Positions 39,737 to 52,461 are shown, counted from the stretch's first letter. The stretch: DNA of 64,000 nt from Physcomitrium patens (GCF_000002425.4 NC_037261.1:5728098-5792097); one strand, 5' to 3'. The notes: generated by a model from the sequence alone, not told the origin. Translations and numbers: made by a program.

Positions 39737-42428
39737 CCAATCAAAAAAATTGTTCAATTGAATGGTTTAAAAGTTATTGAATAAAGAAAATTTGATTGAT
39801 TTGAAAAGTTTTGAAGAAAGATGGCATGTGGTGCATTGAAAATTAATATAGCAATAGCAAGACAATATAGTGGCATTAGCAATATCCTAAATTTGTTAGA
39901 AACTACATTGTCATGCAATAGAAGATATATATTGTATTATGTTGATACATTATTTACATAATTACATTTTTTATAGATAGATAATTAATGCTATTTTAAT
40001 AGTTTGTAAATATATGATTCTATAAATATTGCAATAAATATAATATATATTTGTTGTCATCTACTAAGTTAGTGACAAGAAGCAATTGTATTGTTGGAAC
40101 ATTAAAATCAATAGAATATGTCACTTATAGAATTATTGAAAGCTTAAATTTTTAATTTTTTAAAGAAATAAATAATCATATTGCTATTAGATTCAATGAC
40201 GAAGATCAATGAAAAATTATCTTATTTTTAAGATTCTTTCATTAACATATTAAATACAAAGCAATTTTGACAAATTTGTAATAAAAATAAATAATAGATA
40301 AGAATTTAGAGAGCATGCAAGATTTATTTTAAGACAATTTTTCAATTAGTTGGAATATATATTTTTTTAACTTGACACAAGTATAACATCAAACATAGAA
40401 GCAAGCACAAAATCTAAATAATGTGACAAAAATATGTTTTAATTTTTAATAACAACACATATTTTTAAAATAACTAAATATTATGTTAAAGATAGAATTA
40501 AATAAAAAGTTACAAGTTTAATTATCAAATTTTTTTTACATCTACTTCTTAATTCTTTACAAATTTTGATTTAATAGAAGGAAAATTAAATAATCTATGA
40601 GGAGAACTATAATCTAAAAAGTACAAGATAAATAGTTAAGATGCTTATAACTTTTATAGTATTGAACTTAAGATAAGGGTCTTTAAAAAATACATGTCTT
40701 TTATTTAAATACATGATGAGATATAACATTTTCAATCCCACAATCTTAAAAAATACACTTAGTTCTTCGTGATACTAGTTGAAGTAAATACTACATTTTA
40801 ATGGCATTTTAGATGTGGTATTTAAATAAAATTTAAAAATCCAATGTATAATTAAAATTTTGGATTTTTTTCTTAAATATAGAAAATCAATAATAACTTA
40901 AAAGTACTAATCAACAACTGTTGTGTGGAATATAAATAATCATTTATAAAAAAATACCAATTGATACATTTTAAATTCTATATATTTATAAAAGCATTAA
41001 TTGCTAAGTGTGGATTTTATTTCTAAAATTAAAATAAATATATAATTTAATAGATATTTTAAAGTGAATAAGAGTATGTAAAAGTAAATAGAAGTAAGTG
41101 GAAAAAAAACTTAGTAAATATCAAGGATAGATTCTTTAACTTAGGCACTCAATCCTTATGCCTTCTTGTCCTTAAGAAACTTCTATATTGTCTTCTTGTT
41201 TTTTTGTTTATATATATATATATATATATATATTTGAGGCTATTGAAGAAATTAATAATAAAAATTACCAAATATTCAAAATTCATTAAATACACGTAAT
41301 AAAAATATGCAATACAATTAATATTCTAATTTTAATATCTTATATTTATAAGCAATTAAAATATCCTATTCTATTGTATCTTTCGAGTTTAAGACATCAC
41401 ACAATGTAAGCATAAAAACATTGGCATACTTTGCTCTTATATTTGAAAACATGTGATATCTCCACCATTCACCATGTGATTCCTTTTAACTTATAAAATA
41501 TTCTCTTTTAGTAGAAGACAAGTCTTTTTATTCTATATTTATGCCACATTGTACATCCTTTGTCACAGCTTTATTTGTTTTCTAAAAAGAGAATGTCTTT
41601 GTCATGCTTTTAGTACTTTCTTACTCTTTTTCTATTGCTTCAACAAAGATGTCATCGAAAAAGACAAGATCAATGCTATCTTTGATCTTTTCAGTACTTT
41701 TTTAATAATTATAATTTGATATTCATTTTTATTTTTTATTTTTTAATCAATACACGGATTGAACTAATTCTACCTTCTTAAGTATAATTAGACAATAAAT
41801 TTATTCTATAATAATTATAGAATAAAAAAAATCATATCTTATTCCAAAATTATATATATATATATATATCTATATATCTATTTCTTATCTCTTACACTAG
41901 TCAACCTTTGCCATTTCAAAAACAATTATAATCAACATGAATTTCAGTTTGAGGCAAATTTCATAAATTTTATACTTCATGAAGATGATCAACTCTGAAC
42001 AAGCTACAATAATTTAAACTAATCACCAAAATATGCATCACAAAAAATTTAATAAAACTCAATCAATTTTTACAAGAACTTTAAGTAAAAAAAAAAACAT
42101 ATAAAATAATACTCACATGTATAGAAAGAAAACCACTTAACACAAACACAGGTGGGACATCTGTCAGCAGGGCAGAGGCGGACCCATGGGGCACCGCACT
42201 CTCGAAACATTATCCACAAGCTATGGAGGATGAATGAAACAACGGTAACCATGGCAGGGGGGGTTCATTTATCAATGGAGGAAGGCTATCCACTCCCAGG
42301 AACAAGGTTGAAGCTTCGCTCAGTCCCCGGCTCTCTTCTGCTGCCAGGATTGCAAGCCGCGCCCCATCGCAACACCAGCTGAAGAAGCGCCGGAATTTGA
42401 AGCATCGTCGCGGAGGCGTCAGAAATTC
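38666..42428. other. AT-rich spacer with a MITE, then uL24c 5' flank
   Basis: From about 38.9 to 42.1 kb the DNA is very A/T-rich with (TA)n tracts (about 38973-39009, 39698-39729, 41213-41234, 41853-41868). Apart from one MITE nothing is recognised. About 42.13-42.43 kb is of mixed composition and is the promoter and 5' leader of the plus-strand gene that follows. Confidence 0.5.
39614..39894. mobile_element. 281-bp MITE with 25-bp perfect terminal inverted repeats
   Basis: Positions 39614-39638 (AAATTTAGGATATTGCTAAT...) are the exact reverse complement of 39870-39894. The interior has no ORF and includes a (TA)n tract. The outer AAATTT is self-complementary, so it could be part of the repeat or a target duplication. 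The superfamily is not assigned. Confidence 0.75.
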
Positions 42429-44023
42429 ATGGCCATGGCTTTGCAATCCCCTCTTCAGCTCGACTCCTTGTCCAATGGCATCGCTGGCATTGGCCTTAAC
42501 ACGCCGCGACCTGCCGTGCAGGTGAAATCCTTCAGCTTTGAGCTCGTTGTTATGACGGTGTTGTGGAGAAGAGATTTCGTGTTGCGAGAGAGTGGACGTT
42601 GTTTCGTTACAGTGTACCTGAGCTGCACTCTGCGGAATGAGCATCGGTGGTGGTGGTCGTCGTTTTTCGTTTGTGGTGAATTCGGTGTCGCGAATGCCTT
42701 TGTGACGAGGGATGGCGTGATGCCAGGAGCTCTAGGTTACTTCTATAATGCGTCGGTATGAGAGTTGAGGTTGTTCGTTTTCGAGGATTGAGTTTTAGGT
42801 AACGGTAGGAATTTCAAGCTGACGGGTTTCTGGGTTTGAGTTGCAGGCATCCCCCAAGTTCAGCACTGGCATCCGAGTGGCGGTGAGTCTTCCTTCACAC
42901 TCTCCGGCATCCCTCAATTTTTCGTATTAATAATTTTAACTTTAGTTGTCTTTATATTTGTAGAAGATTATCGGCTGTGTGGATTAGCATTCATGAGTTT
43001 CTTGTAGTGGAGGCATATCTAACATTGGTTAAGAATGACGAGTCCTGGGTAAGCTCTGCAGCTTATCTTGTTTTAGTTTTAGTGATATTTGTGCGTGATT
43101 TATTATTGAGTCCCACTATGCTACATTAGGTCTGAACTCATTATCGTCACAGCACATTTTTCACCTGGGTGCTGTATTTCTGGGATTTCGGACGCGACAT
43201 TGTGTGACAAGTTGGGAATTGGATAGATTCAGTTTTGCCATGGTAACCAGGTTTCACTAGCAGTGTTTAAGTGCCATTTTGTATTTTAGATTTGAATGCC
43301 GATTGGATGAAATGGAATGATCAAACAATTTTGGCCTGTGTGATGTGCGTCCATGTATAAGAACACTTCTACTTCTCTCCTGGCCCTGAAGTATGGCATA
43401 CGTTGGTAAAAACAGATAAAGCGATGGGAGAGGAAGGAAGTGAAAGAAAACAGTTTACCAGTGGTGAAAAAGCTGCACGTGAAGGTCGGAGACACTGTGA
43501 AGGTGATTTCAGGGCATGACAAAGGCAAAATCGGCGCTGTAACACAAGTCTACACACACAACAGCAAGGTCATGGTCAAGGATGTGAATCTGAAAACAAA
43601 GCACGTCAAGGGCAAGGCCGAGGGTGAAAGCGGCCAGATTGTTCAGGTTCATTTCTCGTCTAGCCTAGAGCCTTTCGTATTTATCAACTTAGGAATTGTA
43701 ATCCTTACTGCTATTCAAACCCGTTCACTACGATTAATGTGAAAACCATGGGGTGGATAATGTCTACATGTAGTTTCAAGTTCTCCCAGTGCCTGCTGAT
43801 CAGGTCACACTCTTTTGACGACATTTTGCAGGTTGAAGCACCTGTTCATAGCTCTAATGTTATGCTGTACTCAAAAACCGCCAAGGTAGCCAGCAGGGTT
43901 GGGCACAAGACACTTGAGGATGGGAGCAGGGCTAGGTATTTGCTTAAAACTGGTGAAGTCATCGACAGCGCAGAAGAGTGGAAGAAGGTGCATAAGAAGA
44001 AGGGAGAAGAGAAGAAAGAATAG
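42429..44023 (+). CDS. PRPL24: Plastid 50S ribosomal protein uL24 precursor, four exons, 183 aa
   Basis: Nuclear-encoded large-subunit protein of the chloroplast ribosome. In bacteria uL24 initiates 50S assembly. Exons: 42429-42521, 42847-42882 (only 36 bp), 43416-43646, 43832-44023, all phase 0. Residues 1 to about 43 ([17 protein letters not shown]..., then TGIRVA) form a Ser/Leu/Ala-rich transit peptide. Mature sequence begins at [15 protein letters not shown]. The KOW motif [19 protein letters not shown] and the uL24 signature [12 protein letters not shown] follow. The C-terminal half has [14 protein letters not shown] and [10 protein letters not shown], as in plant plastid uL24, and ends in a Lys/Glu-rich tail. 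The exon 3 acceptor (GGTAAAAACAG) lacks a pyrimidine tract but is fixed by homology and phase. A second Met codon two codons downstream is an equally good start. Confidence 0.92.
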
Positions 44024-45811
44024 ATTTTCGAAACGTAATTGTCGTTCTAGTTTCAATTTTCATCATGTATTGCCTTGTTAAACGGCTTAGGATACAATTC
44101 GTCTATATCATAGTCCCTGCATCTCTTACTCCATCATAATTGGTCCTCAGTTGCTCCCCACCCCTCCCCTCCCCCACAGTTAGTAGTGGCTCAATTGAAC
44201 TTTGGTTGTCATGAGGATTCCTGTTTCATTTGACTAGTCGACATTATCTTAGTAACTATGTCTACCATACCGTATCAAGCCAGGATTAGTGTCCCCCGCG
44301 GTATCTCTTGTGATCACTTAAGGCATGACTACACCAGATGATACCAAACGGTACTAGGGAACTATCACATTTTGGTAGTGTAAACCAGCAGTTGTAGGTA
44401 GGATTTTGTGGACGAAATTTTCATGTGGCACAACTAATAGAGGCGGTGATTGTAAGGGGGAGCACATGAGTACACCAAGTGCTTCACCAATTTTTCATCA
44501 AAGAAATTTTTATCAGAAGCGTGCCATTCTTCAAATTGTGTTGTTGACAAGTTGGCGCTATTTACCAAAACGATCATTGACGTCTGCGCTAAAGTTGTCG
44601 CTATTGGAAACTGAAGCTCTATACTGTATTTCTAAGTGGTGTCCATGTGCTCATGTATATTTATGATGCAATTTTCGTAATCATATGCATGGTTTGCAAT
44701 TATCAGTAGTGCTTATTTTGTTTGTTTATCTAAAAGATATTTGAAATCTATCCTTTCGTCCATGTATTCTTTAATTTTTGATAGAAGGTATTATAAGTGC
44801 TGCTTGGATCTGTGTATCATCTTAAGCTGTTGATGTAGCTCCATGAGCTCCAGTACACGGCACAGGTTGCGAAGTAGAAAAAAAAACGAAGCTTTCAGGC
44901 GGTCTTATTTCACCATCCATATTCTGTAGATAACAAGGTGTACACCTACATGTCGTCAGTTTTTAAGTGGCTACTTCTATTATGAACAAATTTCCTTGAA
45001 AAAGCTTTTTAACTCAGTACGTGATATGCCTCATAGTAATGCGAAATGTTGGTGGAAGTATTTGTAATAGATTATAGCTTCTTCTTAAAATTGAAATGAA
45101 GTATAAAGTAGCTTAATATTGTTTTGTAAACAAATATTTTGGGTTATTGGTCATTGCCATAGTGCATTGAAAGAATTTCATTGGGGCATTACAAGTTATA
45201 CCATTCATGTTTATATCATGGAAAAGAATTGCCACGTTGAAAGTCTGTTAATCAATCCACAATTTGTAACTTGCAACACACGTCACACTTCTAATCTGCT
45301 TCAGTGTTGTTAGAGGTAGTTCCATATCATCACTTCTTGTGTATACAAGACAACCCAATGCTGTAGGACTAATAACAATAGGAAAAACAAACTTGTATAG
45401 ACATGAATGACGTGGGAAAGAATAATGTTCACTGTTTTCTCACATAGGTCAAGTCATTGAAACAAGACGTCTTGAATACAAATTCTGACTGGGAAAGAAC
45501 AGTGTTGAGTTCTTAATCGTAAGTGATACAAGCCCTCCGCAGTATACCACAACATTCTTAATACCGACGCTCTTCAAACATTTGGGTTGAGTTTCAAGCA
45601 CATTTTTTACTGTTCGTGCATACGATTGGACTGGACTAAAAAGCTATAATGAATATGGTGACGAAGCTGCATCCTTGCGTCTGCAATTCCGAGTCCAATA
45701 AAACAACCTCTTGAAATGGACGAAGTATGATCCTTGTCTGTACTAAATGATAACTAACCACTCAACTCTAGTGTGGAATAAAGCAATGAGGATACAACAG
45801 AAAGGGGATGA
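44024..45811. other. Spacer between convergent uL24c and thioredoxin-like genes
   Basis: Both neighbouring 3' ends point into this stretch, so each end should hold UTR sequence. No ORF with a recognisable product and no tRNA or other RNA gene was seen. Confidence 0.5.
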
Positions 45812-47182
45812 TCAAGTGTGCAGCCAGATTCGGTCTCGTAGTCTCTGCGGACCAGCACCATAGAAGTCATCTACCTTCTCACCATCGCGATAGAAGCGGA
45901 AGGTTGGGGTGTAGCGCACATCTCTTGTAGTTTCATAACACTTGTCCACATCTGCGTAGATAAACAATGCTGAAGCATACTCGTTGCTCAAGTTGCAAAA
46001 CGTAGGCAGCATATGCTGACATACATGACACCTTCACAGAGGTGATACCAAATTAGCAGGGATAATGAGCGTCCTTCTTGTTGTAATAAAAGCTTCTGAG
46101 CACTTGCCAAAATCGCTTGAGAAAGGTTGTGAGAAAGTTGCTTTGTCAAGTGTTCAGAATGAAGTCCTGCAATACTGACACCTAGAAACCACCGACTATT
46201 TTCCCATTCAAGTATTCACTTTTGGAAGATCATGCAAGATTCATGAGCTCTATGTGTAGATACTTGAACGATATGCACTATCTGGAAGAGTAAAGAAACT
46301 CACCATGGGGCACCATAGTTGACTACGGCCTGCAAAAGCACCCAAATAACAACGTTAGTTAAGAAATTGGAAAAGAATGTTACATAATTTCTGAACCTAA
46401 TTGGGAATAACAAATTAGTTTCATTCAAACCGCCATTGTTACAGTCGTAGTGCATTGTACTGACCCCTTGGAGTGTAAATAACACCACAAAACCAAATTG
46501 GGGATTCGGAGAAGAAGATTTAAGAACCAAAATGTAAATAAATTTTCAACCATTTGAATATGCACGAGCCACCCCCGTAAATGAATTGCCGATTAGGTCA
46601 AAACCCCGAATGTGGTCTATGAGCGTAAAATGAAAACGCTAAAACTAAGATGGACAAGCAGACCTCCGAAGAATCAAAATGTACGATTCAGCCCAACGGA
46701 ATAAGAAAGGAGCACTGAGGGTTCAAGGGTTAACAACAAATTAAGTGATTCTAAGGCGTCTCTGATCGACAGAATCTGGTAAGCAAAAGTAGGGTATGAG
46801 AAAAAAAAAAAAAAAAAAAAAAAAAGTTAAATAATACCGGACCTACTCGTTACTGAATTCCTGAAAACTAAAATCGTGAAATTGCTGCTTTCTAAAGAAC
46901 TGTCGCAAGGCGCTACATCCAAGACATTGGATCAACCCACATAAACTTGACGTAGTGGCACAGAAAGAAAAAGGGCATAAGAAGATTCAGATACAACAGG
47001 CCTGATCGACTCACAGGTTGCTTGGAGATTTTAGCTCGTTGGAGGAGACTCAGAAGCTCCTCGTCGCTATTTGCACTTACCAGGTTACCATGAAAGTTCA
47101 CAGGTAAAGAAGAATCGCCCAAGCTCTGGGAAGCCAGCGTCTCAGCTACACCCGTCAATACCTTATCCTTCTCTGCAGCCAT
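45812..47182 (-). CDS. Thioredoxin-like 3-3 type protein, three exons, 137 aa
   Basis: Thioredoxin-fold protein of the plant thioredoxin-like 3-3 group, predicted to carry out thiol-disulfide exchange, probably in the cytosol since no transit peptide is visible. Exons: 47015-47182, 46304-46329 (26-bp microexon), 45812-46031. Phases are 0 and 2. The microexon encodes AVVNYGAP plus two bases of the active-site Trp. Exon 3 completes W-C-H-V-C, so the redox site is CHVC rather than the classic CGPC. Downstream are the fold-defining YADVDKCYETTRDVRYTPTF (cis-Pro in TPTF), FYRDGEKVDDFYGAG and RLRDRIWLH. The microexon acceptor has a clear branch site (CTAAC) and pyrimidine tract. Length is near that of the Arabidopsis relative. 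The protein partners are unknown. Confidence 0.88.
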
Positions 47183-49180
47183 GACTTTGATCGCGAATGC
47201 AATCCACAGAACCTGATTGAGGTAGAATCCCTCATCAATCCCGCCTCATTTTCTTCTTCTGATCCACACCTACCAAAACCCAATAGCATCTCCCTCGTGC
47301 TGCTGCGAGAATCAACCTTCAACCGCTAACGATTTCTATATCACCAACACGCACAACCATGAGCCACACACAGCACTAATTCTACGCAACGTTACTGCTT
47401 CCCCACATTTAGGGCACATGGAGAGCGTTGAACGAAAGCTGACCTGTCCGCCGGTATTTGTCGATATCGAGATGGACTGACACCGTGGAGAGGTGTGTTC
47501 TAATATTAGAGCGTCAACCGCTGCATAGAATTTTGCAGTGTCAAGCGCAGAGGCGTCGACGCAGAAATCGCGTCACTCCGGGCTTTATGAGGTTTTCATG
47601 GACTGTCAGCAATGATCGGTCGCTACTTCGTCGATTGCTGCATCTTGTCCACTTGTCTCCCAACTGTTCGTAACCTCAGACCACGTCAATGTTTTGCACG
47701 CTCGAGTCGCTACAATCCTTTTCCGCTTCTTTTGGCTACAGTACAGTGCAGGGACTCGAAGAGCATCAATTCCCTTCTCTTTCACAAATTGTGTTGTCAA
47801 GTGGTTAAGGCGGCTAGGGTGTTGCATGATGTATCCAAAGACTTTAGGCAACTTGGGGCTTTTCTTTTGAAAGACGAGTCTCCAGAACGCTGTGCTCCTC
47901 CACAGAAGTCACCTCAAACAATCCTGTGGTATGGATGATCCAAAAACTTACGCGCTCCGCTTAATTGTGCTTTGTGGAATTATAGTTTGTAATTGGGTGA
48001 AGTTTAGGTGCAACCCCCAGAGTTTCTTGGTCGTGATTTGTTGCATTGTAGCAGGAGCAGCGCGTTTGAATAGGTTTAGCACAGGCGAGGAAGGGAAATG
48101 GGCTAGTTTGAATCCTTCGTTGTCATGAGCGACTATCACTTATCATTTCATGCGTGTGATTCTTTAAGAGTGTGTTGCCCTGTGTGGTGGTCGTTCAAGC
48201 GTTCTTTTCTATGATCTGGTGTACTCTGTATTCAGTGGATACTTTTTATCTCGCACTGTGTTTATCTTCCTTCGGCCTTCGAAGCTTTCGAATAGATTTT
48301 AGTGAAAATATCACAATGCTTTTAGCTGTTACGTTCTAAACGACCTTGTCAAGATGCTTCTTATTGTTTTAGATAGGTCAGAAAAATGATCATAGTTACC
48401 TCTGCAAAGGTGTTTGTGGTGTTTGCTGCGCACGTTGTCAGCTATGAACTTAAAAAAAATTCCTCTTACGCGACATGAGTATAGCTTCCCGTGTATTAGC
48501 ACTGCATTTCTTGGCTTTTAGGCTGACGACAGTAGTGAGGTTGAAATGTATCTGTTGCTTATAAGGCTATATACTTTTTACGACCATCTGGCTCATAGAA
48601 AGTACATACTTTGTTATTGTCGTACCAGGTTGTATATCAACAAATTCAACGTCGAATTTAATGGTAGATAGTACTTCTTTAGATTTGTTTCCGAGGCTAA
48701 GTGAGATCTAGTAAGATTTAGAAAATCTAAATCCTGAAACGAAATCATAGGGAGAAATGGAGCAGAATTACACTAGTAGATACTGTAGCGATCATCATAG
48801 ATTTGAGCTGATAAGAAATCACCAGCGTTTAGTCATAGTTGCCTGAACTGCAGAACAGCACACAGGAGCCTTCTCTTGCTATTTTTACTGCACTGGAGAT
48901 TAAGAATCTGGATTACAGTGTACTTATAATTAGTCGGTTGCCACGTCTGTGAAGGAAAATTCACTATCATTTCTAATAGCTCCCTCTTAACAGATTGCTT
49001 CGGTGCATGCATGATTCAAAATCTTAGCAGCAAAAATTTGTGGTTTGACCTGTGTAACCTTCGGATTCGTCTCTGTGCATAGCAGGCGGTATGTTGCATT
49101 TTTCTTCATGTTTTTAGAAGCTTGCCACCTTCACGAAATGCGGGCTTAAAAAACACAGAAAAATCTGAAGCCGAGCAGCC
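47183..49180. other. Divergent spacer between the thioredoxin-like and ThrE-family genes
   Basis: Composition is genic up to about 48.1 kb, with overlapping short ORFs on both strands (about 47458-48139) that show no recognisable domain. The rest is probably the leader or promoter of the gene at 49181. No RNA gene is supported. Confidence 0.4.
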
Positions 49181-50834
49181 ATGTTTTCCGACAACTTGAA
49201 GGAGAAGCTGTTAAAGGCAGGTCACCGAGATGACAGCAATCATCCCGCGATGGATGGATCCAGCAGCCTTTCGGGTAATAGCCGTAAAGGAAATATCAAA
49301 AAGAGGTTGTATTCAGAAGCTGAAATTATCTCTAGAATGAAAAAGAAACCTCCGACACGAATTAGCCCAGGACTACGCCGACGGTTTCTTATACGTCTGG
49401 CGATTGCTCTACATTCTTATGGAAGCTCGGCTTCTCGCACCGAGTACTTAATTGACAAGGCAGCAGACAAATTGAACGTCAAAGCGAATATATCAGTGTT
49501 CCCATCCCTGATTCTGCTCTCCTTTCCAGGTATGATTTGCTGGGGAGTCTTCATGTTTTGTAGGCCATTTGCAGATACATGGATGAGTGTAGGCAAGTTC
49601 AATGTACTGATGCTGCTGCTATTCTTGGTTAATCATTTATGTAGGGGTCGACTTACATGATCCTAATCAGAAGGAAATCTATATGATCCAAGTCGACCCA
49701 GACCTTGATGTTGACAAGCTGGGTCGGGCGGATGAGCTTGCAAATGGAGTTGGACAAGAGAGTGCCCCTTTACTACTAGCATATTGGAGATTAAAGGCTA
49801 TTGCAAGTGCTCCCCCTGAATTCGGCAAATGGTGGAAACTATTTGGATTTTCTCTTTCAGGATCCATGTCGTCGCTGCTCTTCTTCAATGGAAGTCTCTG
49901 GGACGCGCTTTTCTCCCTTCTTCTCGGTTTTATAGTCGGTATATTGGACATCCTTGCATCGAGATCAAATCTCTACGGAAGTGTATTTGAGTTCACAGCC
50001 GCTCTCGTGGTCTCCTTTCTTGCTCGGACATTCCAAGTTTATTTCAAGAGTTATGAGCTCTGCTTCTTCGCAATGGCACTATCCGCCCTTGTGCAACTTC
50101 TACCTGGTTTGTCCTTGACCCTCGGTGTGAGCGAGATGGTGGCAAAGTCTCACGTGACTGGGACGTCACGAGTCATGAATGCTCTCTTCTCAGCTCTACA
50201 GCTTGGGTTTGGACTCGCCATGGGTGAGAACCTCGTCGTGTGGGCCCCTAAACCAGTGACTGCTGAATGCGTATCTCCAACGCTTCCTCTCTGGCTCAAG
50301 TTCGTTTGGTTTTGTGCCTACACACTCTCCTCCAACATATTGTTGAATGCGAGGCTAGATCAGTGGCCTGGCATGACCTTGGCATCCTTTGTGGGTTACG
50401 TCGTCTCCGAGGTGACAGGCTTGAAGCTTTCATCAAGTGCTTCTTCCGTCATCTCTGCCTTCGCAGTCGGGATCACCGGCACGACTTACTCTCGGTTCAC
50501 TGGAGACTTACCTCTCGTGATGGTTCTGTCGGGTATTTTGTTGCTTGTTCCAGGCGGCATTGGTGTGCAGGGTGTGACTCGCATGCTAGGAGACGATGTC
50601 CTATCCGGTCTGGGTTTTGTTTTTGATATGGTCATGGTTGGATTATCCATCACACTTGGCTTGTTAATAGCAAAGATTGCTCTCCCATCAGCAATATTCG
50701 GCAGCACTGTTCGAGTTAACACTCACAGTAAGAGTACTTTGCCGAGAGCGCTGGAACATGACCGACCTGAGGATGCCCTTGATTCTTCGAATTCGAATTC
50801 GGATTCGGACAGTGAGGAGGATATGGCTATTTGA
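49181..50834 (+). CDS. ThrE / DUF1212-family multispanning membrane protein, two exons, 512 aa
   Basis: This family includes bacterial threonine/serine exporters and fungal pheromone-regulated PRM10-like proteins. Small amino-acid export is known for bacterial ThrE and only inferred here. Exons: 49181-49529 and 49645-50834, phase 1, with a 115-bp intron after LLSFPG. Residues 1-75 are hydrophilic and basic (KKRLYSEAEIISRMKKKPPT). The DUF1212 signature is LAIALHSYGSSASRTEYLID (about 84-103), then NISVFPSLILLSFPG. The rest holds about nine hydrophobic segments between about 185 and 470. They include LVQLLPGLSLTLGVSEM (about 265-281) and LVPGGIGVQGV (about 417-427), the two conserved loops of the ThrE halves. 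The tail SSNSNSDSDSEEDMAI is acidic. The domain pair (ThrE plus ThrE_2) is complete. The start ATG is first in frame and gives a full-length protein. Confidence 0.88.
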
Positions 50835-51519
50835 GGTGAGTGAGACGGGAATTTAGGTCTGCTCCAATTCTCTACAAGTGATGGAAAAATCAAACATTTA
50901 TGTATTGTTAATATACTTAGTCGTTCATGTGATTGCCTCTTCTTGTAGAGCGATTCAAAAATTATGAACTTATGTAATCACATGCGTATGCCGAATTGTT
51001 AGAACGGATGTTACACTTGCTTCAGTTAAATTGAGAGACGAGTGCTACAGTACTGATATTTTGGAACATATCCTGACAAGCACTTTTATATTTATATTTT
51101 TACTGCTCAATGATCTAAGTCGACTCAATATTTTGCATCACCACACATGGAGATTTTAGTACAGTAAAATTTGCAGCTCATTCAGAATTATTAACACACA
51201 TATATTTCATTGTCAGTCACTTTTGAAGTAAAGTCCATAATTTATGAACTCTAGTGACCAGCCCATCAAATTAATTTAAACTACTTCTGTAATTCAATCA
51301 ACAAAGCACTCATAACAATCATTTCTTTAATTCTTTTTTTGGATTAGATACTGTAAAAGCTCAAAATCAATACATGTTTGTAGCAGTATTTTATAATAAT
51401 AACAATTTAAACCAAATGAGAATCAAATTCAACCTAATTAATTAAAAGAATTTAATATTGTGTGAAAACTTTTTGTTAAAAATGAAAGTGGTATAAATTA
51501 GTTAAAGAAAAAAAAGGTG

Positions 51520-51554
<35 letters not shown>
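50835..51554. other. 3' flank of the ThrE-family gene and (TA)n tract
   Basis: The 3' UTR is likely within the first 200 bp. Beyond that is A/T-rich DNA ending in a (TA)n tract at about 51525-51554. Nothing else is seen. Confidence 0.5.
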
Positions 51555-51557
<3 letters not shown>

Positions 51558-51842
51558 AGTTGTTAAAACCACACCCCACATTCCTAAATATAATTGATTT
51601 CATCTTTTTTTTTTGTCTCTATCTTTTATTTCATATCCCTTGTCCCATGTCTTCTATAATTAAGAGAATGTGGTTTAGAGAATGTGGCTTTAATATCATT
51701 GGAGTATAGCTTTAATAACTCTTTATACATTCTTTAGGAGATAAGGAACAAAGGATAAGAATAGGAAATAAGGGACTAAGATGGTGATGGACAAAATTGA
51801 TCATGAGATGGTAATGTAGGGTGTGGCTTTAACAACTTCCTA
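51555..51842. mobile_element. MITE with terminal inverted repeats inside (TA)n
   Basis: The left end reads AGGAGTTGTTAAAACCACAC and the right end, inverted, reads AGGAAGTTGTTAAAGCCACA. These are about 23-nt arms with a one-base offset and one mismatch. The interior is non-coding and partly self-complementary (purine-rich right half against pyrimidine-rich left half). It lies within TA repeats, consistent with TA-target insertion. Confidence 0.65.
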
Positions 51843-51853
51843 CCTATATATAT

Positions 51854-51924
51854 GTATAATATTAAAATTATTTTAATAAATCACATATTTGTGGTTATTG
51901 TGTATTATTTATTCATTTGCATAG

Positions 51925-51964
<40 letters not shown>

Positions 51965-52070
51965 AATATTAAAATTATTTTAATAAATCACATATTTGTG
52001 GTTATTATGTATTATTTATTCATTTGCATAGATATGTCTATATATATATATATCTATATATATATATATA
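51854..52070. repeat. 107-bp tandem duplication with (TA)n tracts
   Basis: The segment starting GTATAATATTAAAATTATTT occurs at 51854 and again at 51961, nearly identical up to 'ttcatttgcatagatatgt'. The two copies are separated and followed by (TA)n. This is a recent duplication, probably mediated by the TA tracts. Confidence 0.8.
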
Positions 52071-52461
52071 AGAAAGAAATTTGTAAGACATGATTGTTTA
52101 TAAATTTATAATTAGTTTTGTTTAATCATATATGTTATTATTTATTATACTACATCTACATAATTCATGTGATTTTATTAAAATTTGAGTGGTAATGTTT
52201 GATTATTTAAAACAATTATATGTAAAATAATCATGCCTATATATATACATGAACATCTTTAGCTAAATCTTTAGTTTATTTTCATTAAATTTTAATAATG
52301 CATGTATATATCACAAATTAGTAAAAACCAATACAATTTTTTTTAATTTGATTGAATTTTATTTTATTTTATTTTTTCTTTATTTAAAATACTACTTTTT
52401 AGCCACTTGATTGAAAATATGATATGTCATATCATATTTTTACATATACATACATACACAC

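Noticed and set aside
42152-42382. 76-codon plus ORF before uL24c
   Set aside because: It lies in the presumed 5' leader and has no family match; at most an upstream ORF.
47790-47840. tRNA-like D-arm string AAGTGGTTAAGGCGGCTAGG
   Set aside because: No T-arm or acceptor stem pairs at the right distance, so a tRNA gene is not supported.
47606-47851. Minus ORF MPKVFGYIMQHPSRLNH...
   Set aside because: No domain, no splice support and overlapping ORFs on the other strand of similar quality.
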